A stretch of 64,000 nucleotides of DNA, taken from NCBI GenBank assembly GCA_903772945.1, contig CAICTM010000120.1, forward strand, positions 48,620-112,619, in the 5' to 3' direction. Source of the stretch: Seminavis robusta. Its lineage: Eukaryota; Bacillariophyta; Bacillariophyceae; Naviculales; Naviculaceae. The stretch's first letter is position 1. Each line of letters opens with the position of its first letter. This document shows, in pieces, positions 57,509 through 64,000 of this stretch. The notes below the pieces were generated by a model. The model was not told the origin of the DNA and did no database searches. It saw nothing but the letters and a program-made list of their open reading frames with translations. The position numbers were made by a program, and so were the translations under genes.

Positions 57509-58445
57509 TCCTTCTACCAAAGCTCTCTTGAATGGAAGTCAGTAATACCCTTAGAGTGACACCTTTCATGGACTGAAAGAGGACCGATTGCCATGTCGAT
57601 GTTGTGTGCGGAATGCTGCTCTACTGCCATAAATTTTGTTGTTGTTGCTGTGTCTGTGGAATGGATATATAGAGTGGTTCTGGTGGACTTAGGTGTCCCC
57701 TCCTCCTTCTCCTCCTGTGGGAGCTCACCGCGCATCTTGTTGCGCTGCTCGCAACATGGATTTTTCTGAACCGATGTGACCTCGCGAATTCGCGAAGTCT
57801 ACCGGTATGTCTCATGAGTCAACAAAGAATGATCGAATCGATTCAGAACTCAAAAGAATGACAAACCATGGTACCAAGCTACTGGCTACAGTACTACTAC
57901 TAGTAGCTAGCTATCATACATGTACAGTAAAGGTATAACCCCTCCAACAAACCAGGAATACAACCGTGTACATGGAGTACCAGGCTCTACGTATTACCCT
58001 GTCTTTCCTTATGTTTGTGGGTGTTTCTACCTTTCTCGACCTTCTTCCAAGCTGACTGGAACATGCGAACGACCTGCAGGCTCACTGGAACATCGTCACT
58101 GGTATCAATGAACGATCTTTCGAAAACACACTGACGCACACAAGAGGAAGAAAGTCAATCCAAGCAAAAGATCGCAAAGTGATCGGCAGAGTGGAAAAGC
58201 ACATGAAAATCGCAAAGTCCTCGAAAATGCTAAGTCCACGAACGGCAAAGACAAAGTCGCTCAGATCACACACAAACAAGATAACAAAACACAACAAGGA
58301 AAAACACAAAACACAAGTCACAAAAAATTCTTAAAACTAAAATGAAACATATAAAATTTGTTTTTGTTATGCCTACAGCAGGATCGCGCTGTAGGCTGGG
58401 GACCACCAAGGCAGCTCAACGCAAGCGTGGGTGGAAGCCGGTGGG
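57509..58445. other. Intergenic region
   Basis: About 0.9 kb with no supported gene. The last part (58100-58330) is A-rich on the plus strand with many AAAGxxAA words. Confidence 0.45.
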
Positions 58446-60520
58446 CTAATTCTTCTTGTCATGCTTGAACTTGTTGATGATCTGGGTGACCGTAAGCCAC
58501 CCGTAGGTGGCATAGATACGGTCGACCGCAGCCCTCCAATCGAAGCCCTTGGCCATCAACCGAATCACACAGTCCCACACATGCTTGCGGCGGCAGAACT
58601 TGTCCTTTGACGCGGCCGCGCTACGAGCAGTAAACTCCATGTGGCCTTGTTCCCGTCAGGCCCTTGATCCACTCGTCCCGACAACTCGTAAGAGGTTGAA
58701 AGGCTTCTTCGAAGCTGTGCTGGGAGGGGTAGCGGGTGTCGGCGCCCTTGCGGCAGGAGGACGGGCCAAACGCCCAGGACTCCTCGGTGGTGGTGGGGTG
58801 AAGTCCTGCGCCACCCTGCGCCACTCAGCAGCACCACCACGCCAGCATCCCCACACGCCGCCAGCTCCCGCAGCACCACCGCCCACCGCCAGCCCTCCAC
58901 CGGCCGCGAGGAAGAGGAAGCCTTGGAGCACGTTGCCACCACCCCTCGCGATCAACTGGAAGTGGTTGATCCTCCCAATATTCTGTTCACGATGGCAATG
59001 TTCATAGAGACATAGCCCCTCAAGGAGCTGATGTCCTGTGCAAGCATCTGCTGGGCCTCCTCGATCGCCTGCTGAGTCCTATGTTGGAGAGCAAGAATTG
59101 GTTGAGCTGTTCCATGTATGACACCCCAGGAGCAACTCCGACCAAAGGGCTCAGCACCAGCTAGTGGACCTGTGTCGGTGGGAGCAAACTCAGTAATGTG
59201 CAATACATGTGGCTACCTTGTAGATTGTCAGAGGATCTTGGCCCTGGGTTGTAGTCGGCCCCAGGACCTCAGTCAAAGTGGTTCGAAGCTGTGGCATACT
59301 CCGTCTGGATGCGGTTGCGAATCTCAGCCGTCAATCATATGCACCAAGCCAGGTTCCATCGCATCCCAAAGCAGGCTGGACCAAGCACCATGGCGATGTT
59401 GTTTGGCTTGGGTCGTCAGCGAAGAAGTCACAGACTCTTCGGACAAACCATGCTCACCGACTGAACCCATGGTCCACACCGCTGTCAGCCTTGATGCTGT
59501 ACTTGACGGGACCACCAACAGCGAGCGTTCCAGCAACCTTGGCGTCGGTGGGAAGCTGCTCCAAGTTGATGTAAACATGGATCGATGTGTCCATTTTTCT
59601 TTCCCTTCCGCGACCCCGACGTCCTCATTCGCGGCCTGGGTGATGCCACACTCAGCAGCGTAGGTTGGGCGGCAGCTTGCGCACACTGTGGGTACCCTCG
59701 AGGCTAACCCTGGACTGAGCGCAAGCTCCCACGAACTCAGGGTCCTTCCAAGCCTTCTTCAAAGCCACGTTGGTACCAGGCGTTGACTCGGTCAGTCTCC
59801 GTCTCAATCGTCTGTCCCATCGAGCTCTTCGCGTTGTCCAGAGCTTCGATGGCGGCAGGAACGCTTCTTTCATCGTCGACACGGTAATGGCCAACAGAAC
59901 TTGGGATCACCGTGTCCCCTCTCAAGAAGAGTCTCGATCCAAATAGCCAAGGCAATCAGGACACAAAAGTCAGGGTCAGCGGCACCCAGCAAGATTTGGT
60001 TGGGACAAGCACGCCCCTCCTGGACATTCTTGCCCCAGGATACCTTGGTTTCAAGAGCGAAGTTTGGAAACTTGGAGTGTGCTGCGCAGATCACAAAGTC
60101 TCCATGTTGGTCAAATCATCAGTGCAGCGCAATCAAGTGAAACTGAACCTTCAACATGGTTGGGATCTTGATCGTCGTGTCAATGTTCGCTCCTCCATCG
60201 CGTTCCACATGCGAATGGTCTTGCGGAATTCCCGGATCTTCAAATCCCTCTTGACATTGGATTTCCCGCCCTGCTTCCTCGACCTCAGCCTTCTTCACAG
60301 CTTGATCACTTCATTGCACAACCTGGATCGAGTGGGATTTCCAACATTGGGACCAACAGCCCATGATCGTGGCGGTTCGGATGTAAGTGGCTGTGGCCTT
60401 CTTGTATTGTTCAAGAGTGGTAGATCTCTTGTGGGGTGGGACGGATCATTTGGGCCCTGCAGTGATCTTGTCCATATGGTGAAGTTGAGGAACTGGGGCG
60501 ACATCAAGTAGGGGTAATTT
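58446..60520 (-). pseudogene. Decayed Crypton-like tyrosine recombinase with GCR1_C-type tail
   Basis: Minus-strand pieces lie in order but in changing frames. From about 60090 to 59870: FALETKVSWGKNVQEGRACP and DPDFCVLIALAIWIETLLE, resembling the catalytic region of diatom Crypton recombinases. At about 59690 is GTHSVRKLP, the His-x-x-Arg box. At about 59160-58960 a linker, LAGAEPFGRSC and on, follows. From 58640 to 58446, KDKFCRRKHVWDCVIRLMAK and YATYGWLTVTQIINKFKHD match the C-terminal GCR1_C-like DNA-binding tail common to these proteins. I count many stops, and no intact frame exceeds 125 codons. Family assignment is by motif memory, not a search. Confidence 0.5.
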
Positions 60521-62070
60521 CTAGTAACTCCTCCTGAAGAAAAATGAAGAAGAGCGACCATGGTGTGGCGAGCGGCAGAGTGAAATCGTGGAGCGATTTG
60601 GCGAAGGAGCGACATACCTGTGTAAAGTTCTTCCTGTTATTATAGTGACGACCATGCTCCAACCCATAAACACTGGCAACGCCGGCCGGTACTGATGATC
60701 AAGTGACTTGCGCTTCCTGCCATGGGTTGACAAAAGAGTACAACCGGTAACGGAGTAACAAACGGTAACAAAAAGCGATAAAACGTGAGTAGAAAACACG
60801 AGAACAAGAACGTAGCGAGTAACAAAATAGCCATAGCTTTCGCCTTTTTCGATACCCAAATTTGTGAGGATCGATTTGGAGAGGAGGAATGAAGAAACTG
60901 ACTGCCTCCGACACTCCAACGGCCAACATCCTGTAGGCGGCTGTAGACTTGGATACAATATAGTTCGCCTACCCTGGCATACATGCGTTGGTTCGGAGCG
61001 TACATCTGGTGTCGTTACCCCCTCTCTCAGTACTAGAGAGAGCGTTGCCGACCCTTAGGTCTTTGAGTTTCGCGGTAACTTTGTGTGTGACTAGTTGTTC
61101 TTCGTACGATTGAGGTTGTATTTTGGTAAAGATATCTTAGGCGAAAAGTTGTATTTTGGAGTGCACGATACGGAACACCACATACTGATTTTGAGTAGTA
61201 TCGGATACCCTCAAATGCCTGGTTCTCCCCGCAAAATACTCTCAATGTCCAATGCGTATCTCTATACCCCAATAATGATATTCTTACTTAGCACTGATTA
61301 GGGGGAATCGGTCACTGCCGGCGCTAGTAAGAGTACACCCCAAGTCCCACCAGCGCATACAACTCCCCCAAGACTGATACCCTCTATCATGTGACTACGG
61401 TTGTATATTGGTAATACAGTACTAGTAGTACAACTGCAGCTATCACGTCTGTATTCTTGCGGAAGCAGCTTGCCCTGGAGGCTATTGTGAACGATTCGAT
61501 TGATTGTCATCATTCATCCATCACGCTTTCGTCCCAAAACTCTTGGCTTCTAAAGAATGATTGGTGAAATTTGTTGAATCCAATCGAATCAAATCAAATC
61601 CAATTGAATCTAGCTGGTTTCAAAGGGGGAGATGCACCTTGTGACTGTTTCTTGATTTGTACAGTATTGTCACGAGCTTGAAACTAAAACGTAAAATTGA
61701 CACCAGTCCTGAAACTGGCCTGTTTCCGGACGGTGCTCCAATCACCGAAGGATTCGATTCTTTTCTTTTGACGCCTTGGAAGAAGCTTTCACAACAGTAA
61801 GGCTTTCATGACAGTACGCCTGAGTCGAGTGGAGTCCAGTCCAGTCGAGTCGAGTGGACTCGACTCCTCAGTCGAAGACCGGCTTTTTGGCATTGCTAGT
61901 CTAACTTGCTATGGGTACATGGATGATAGCACCTCTACGGATAATCTTTGTATTTATTTGAGCTTTTATTTGTAGCTATTAATAGTAAACCAAAGTGCTC
62001 CTCGAGGAGTACTGGTACTTATCACTATGACTTTCGTGCTCTGCAGCTGACGCGATTCCTATTGGAAGTA

Positions 62071-62126
62071 GAAAAGAACCGCTGAAAAGAACCGCTGAAA
62101 AGAACCGCGGAAAAGAACCGCGGAAA
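62071..62126. repeat. 13-bp tandem repeat GAAAAGAACCGCT
   Basis: Four copies of GAAAAGAACCGC(T/G) with period 13 at 62071, 62084, 62097 and 62110. Confidence 0.9.
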
Positions 62127-62232
62127 TGAATCAAGAAGCACAAGTAGCCAGTGGGCACTGTCTAGCTAGCTAGTACCGCGTACTATTTCAGTACTTCCTG
62201 CTCGTTTACCTGCACATTTCCCGTAGCGAAGT

Positions 62233-62492
62233 TGAAAGGGCCCGAAATGGCGATTTACACCAAATTCCGATTTATACTTGTGTTTCGATTTTATATTTTG
62301 GTTTCGGTTTTATATTTAGGTTTCGATTTTATATTTAGGTTTCGGCTTGATTTTACTAGTTATTTACCATAGTAATTTGGTTTCGGTTTTATATTTTGGT
62401 TTCGGTTTTATATTTTGGTTTCGGTTTTATATTTAGGTTTGGAATTGATCAATTTAATTGGATTCTTAAAATCCTGATTTTGGGCCCTTTCA
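62233..62492. mobile_element. 260-bp MITE-like element
   Basis: Ends TGAAAGGGCCCGAAAT (62233-62248) and ATTTTGGGCCCTTTCA (62477-62492) are inverted repeats with one mismatch, and weaker matching continues inward. The interior is A/T-rich, with several GGTTTCGGTTTTATATTT units. There is no coding capacity. A target duplication was not clear. Confidence 0.65.
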
Positions 62493-62662
62493 TTTGCCAG
62501 CCAACGTGCTGGGCAGCAACTTGAACGATTTCTTTCCTTACAAGTATTCTGGTCATAAGTCAAAAAAGCGTTCAGTCAAAACACGCCGTTCCCACACAAC
62601 AAACACACGGCAGACCAAAACTCACACACGGCACTAGCAATACAGGGAACAGCCAAGTGACA

Positions 62663-63040
62663 ATGGAGTTCAGAGGACAAGGCGGATCCTGTACCCGTAT
62701 GCCCATGGGCAACAATCAGGCAGTCCCATTAGCAAAACTCCTTTGTGAGGCCTATTTGCCTCCTCCAGCCTCAGTTGCAGCAGGCAACAATAACAACGAA
62801 CCTGCTTTTGGAGGAAGAGCTCCCCAAGGAATGCAGCACAATTTCATGCTTTCCCTCCGAAATACTCTTCATGATGTATTGGATGCGCAAATTGAAGGAG
62901 ACGAGGAAGCTGATGACACGTTTCTTGAGACGACTGGTACCGCCAATGAGAGGAATCCTGCTGCTCTTGCTGACGTCTCTGATGGTGGTGACCAGACTGC
63001 CTCCCAGCTCAACAGCACTGAAGGTGCAGCCAATATGTAA
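62663..63040 (+). CDS. Small orphan protein, copy 2
   Basis: 125 residues beginning MEFRGQGGSCTRMPMGNNQA. It is homologous over its length to the protein at 45398: MPMGNNQAVPLAKLLCEAY, an Asn-rich insertion (GNNNNEP), NFMLSLRNTLHDVLD, IEGD, GTANERNP and the DVSDGGDQT tail. The leader CAGCCAAGTGACAATGGA and the region past the stop (GTGGAAGCACCATGTCCAGC) are conserved as well. There is no known domain and no targeting signal. As in copy 1, the stop overlaps GTAA, so a downstream exon cannot be excluded. Confidence 0.55.
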   Translation: MEFRGQGGSCTRMPMGNNQAVPLAKLLCEAYLPPPASVAAGNNNNEPAFGGRAPQGMQHNFMLSLRNTLHDVLDAQIEGDEEADDTFLETTGTANERNPAALADVSDGGDQTASQLNSTEGAANM

Positions 63041-64000
63041 TCATCCTCACTGTGGTGGAAGCACCATGTCCAGCCCAAGTACAAAGAGGTGGAAAACCCC
63101 AGGGGGTTATAGTTATACATATCATGGTATCTCTTGCTTGTGACATTCATTTAGACCAGTCTCGCCAGCGGTAAGGTGCATTACTAGCTAGCTAGTAGTG
63201 ACTAACGATTTTGAAGGCATTGATTTTGTTGTTAGACGGCGAAAGTGACGCTTGCATGTCGGGAAATGTGACAATCAACTAGCTGTTGCATGACTGTTTC
63301 TAGCTTGACTCCGTAGGAAAGGAGTGAATAATTCCGTGTAGCATGACAGCCTTGGGGTACCGGTACAGAGTACAGAGCCCCCGCTTGAATGGCGGCTTTC
63401 AGAGCGGCGGTGATGGGAGCATCCGAGGGATATTGGATCTCTTGAGATCATGTGGTGTCTCGATGAAACGCTGACTCGCCGTCTGTATTCTGATCAAGGA
63501 GATCTCAAGCGCTGCTGCAAGGAGAGAAAACAGATGCTTATCGCAAACTAGATTCCACTCTATCTTTGTGACGTATCCTTTTCTGTCCGCTAGCTACCAA
63601 GTACCTAGACTACCGGTAGGCGCTGAACCGCGAACGAACACGTAATAACGACTGATGTCGTTGTTAGCTACCGGTACAGCACATAGCTAGTACGGACAGT
63701 ACGCTCAGTTGGCTAGCCATGGTACGGTACCGGCAGCACCAGCGGTTCCCCCGGCGTTTGCTCAGCGACGCTATGTACAGTATCTACTTGGAGCAGTACG
63801 ACCATACCATAGCCAAGAGAAAGACTGCCTCTCCAAAGTCCAAGTGCATGTACTTGATGGTATTAGATTATGATGTATAGTTGTTTCTACGTAGTATGGA
63901 ACCAGCTAGTGGTGTCAATGCTTCACGGTCTTCCCAGTGCTCGTCTACTTCATGGATGGTGGTGGACCAATCCAACCCCCCGCCAAATCAAAGATGGGTT
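63041..64000. other. Intergenic region at window end
   Basis: 960 bp with no supported gene. It contains the CTAGCTAGCTAG and ACCGGTA words seen across the window. Confidence 0.45.

Larger units (their letters stand above)
60521..62662. other. Intergenic region
   Basis: 2.1 kb with no supported gene. It holds the 13-bp repeat and the MITE-like element listed below. The last 90 bp match the leader of the small orphan gene. Confidence 0.5.

Overview
This window is nuclear DNA of a photosynthetic stramenopile, most likely a pennate diatom. The signs are two NRT2 nitrate transporter genes, short GT-AG introns of about 100 bp, secreted proteins with long Pro-Ser-x stalks, a GH56 hyaluronidase-like gene, moderate GC, and dispersed ACCGGT and CTAGCTAG words. 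Species assignment is inference. Genes are sparse and separated by unannotatable, repeat-bearing intergenic DNA. Single-base indels interrupt several otherwise intact frames and a 13-N gap is present, so some breaks may be draft-assembly errors.

Region by region. 0.8-1.6 kb: remains of a flavin monooxygenase. 1.9-3.9 kb: secreted catalase-like gene with a 7-nt micro-exon. 4.4-16.5 kb: a block of secreted or surface proteins, comprising a 2,120-residue protein with five Cys-rich modules and a PSP stalk, a convergent membrane/PSP protein, and two tandem acidic Ser/Asp proteins each with a signal peptide and an Arg-Lys-Leu (RXL) site. 16.5-19.3 kb: minisatellites and an assembly gap. 19.3-21.5 kb: FSH serine hydrolase and an F-box-like protein. 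23.3-29.4 kb: two head-to-head NRT2 genes sharing a 3-kb upstream region. 31.1-31.7 kb: U-box protein. 33.7-38.8 kb: hyaluronidase-like gene divergent from CPSF2 (CPSF100). 39.0-41.7 kb: a large disordered protein. 45.4 and 62.7 kb: two copies of a small orphan gene.

48.5-60.6 kb is the most mobile-element-like part. A compact intron-poor cluster contains an orphan gene, a RusA-type Holliday-junction resolvase gene, a convergent proline-rich orphan and a small membrane ORF. A decayed Ty3/Gypsy LTR retrotransposon sits precisely inside the RusA gene, flanked by a CTTT target duplication. Next to it lies a decayed Crypton-like tyrosine recombinase. A 260-bp MITE-like element with GGGCCC-containing terminal inverted repeats lies at 62.2-62.5 kb.

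Functionally the window joins nitrate uptake, cell-surface or wall proteins and mRNA 3'-end processing. The genes are not an operon and are presumably regulated one by one, apart from the two divergent promoter regions (24.8-27.9 kb and 35.1-35.4 kb).
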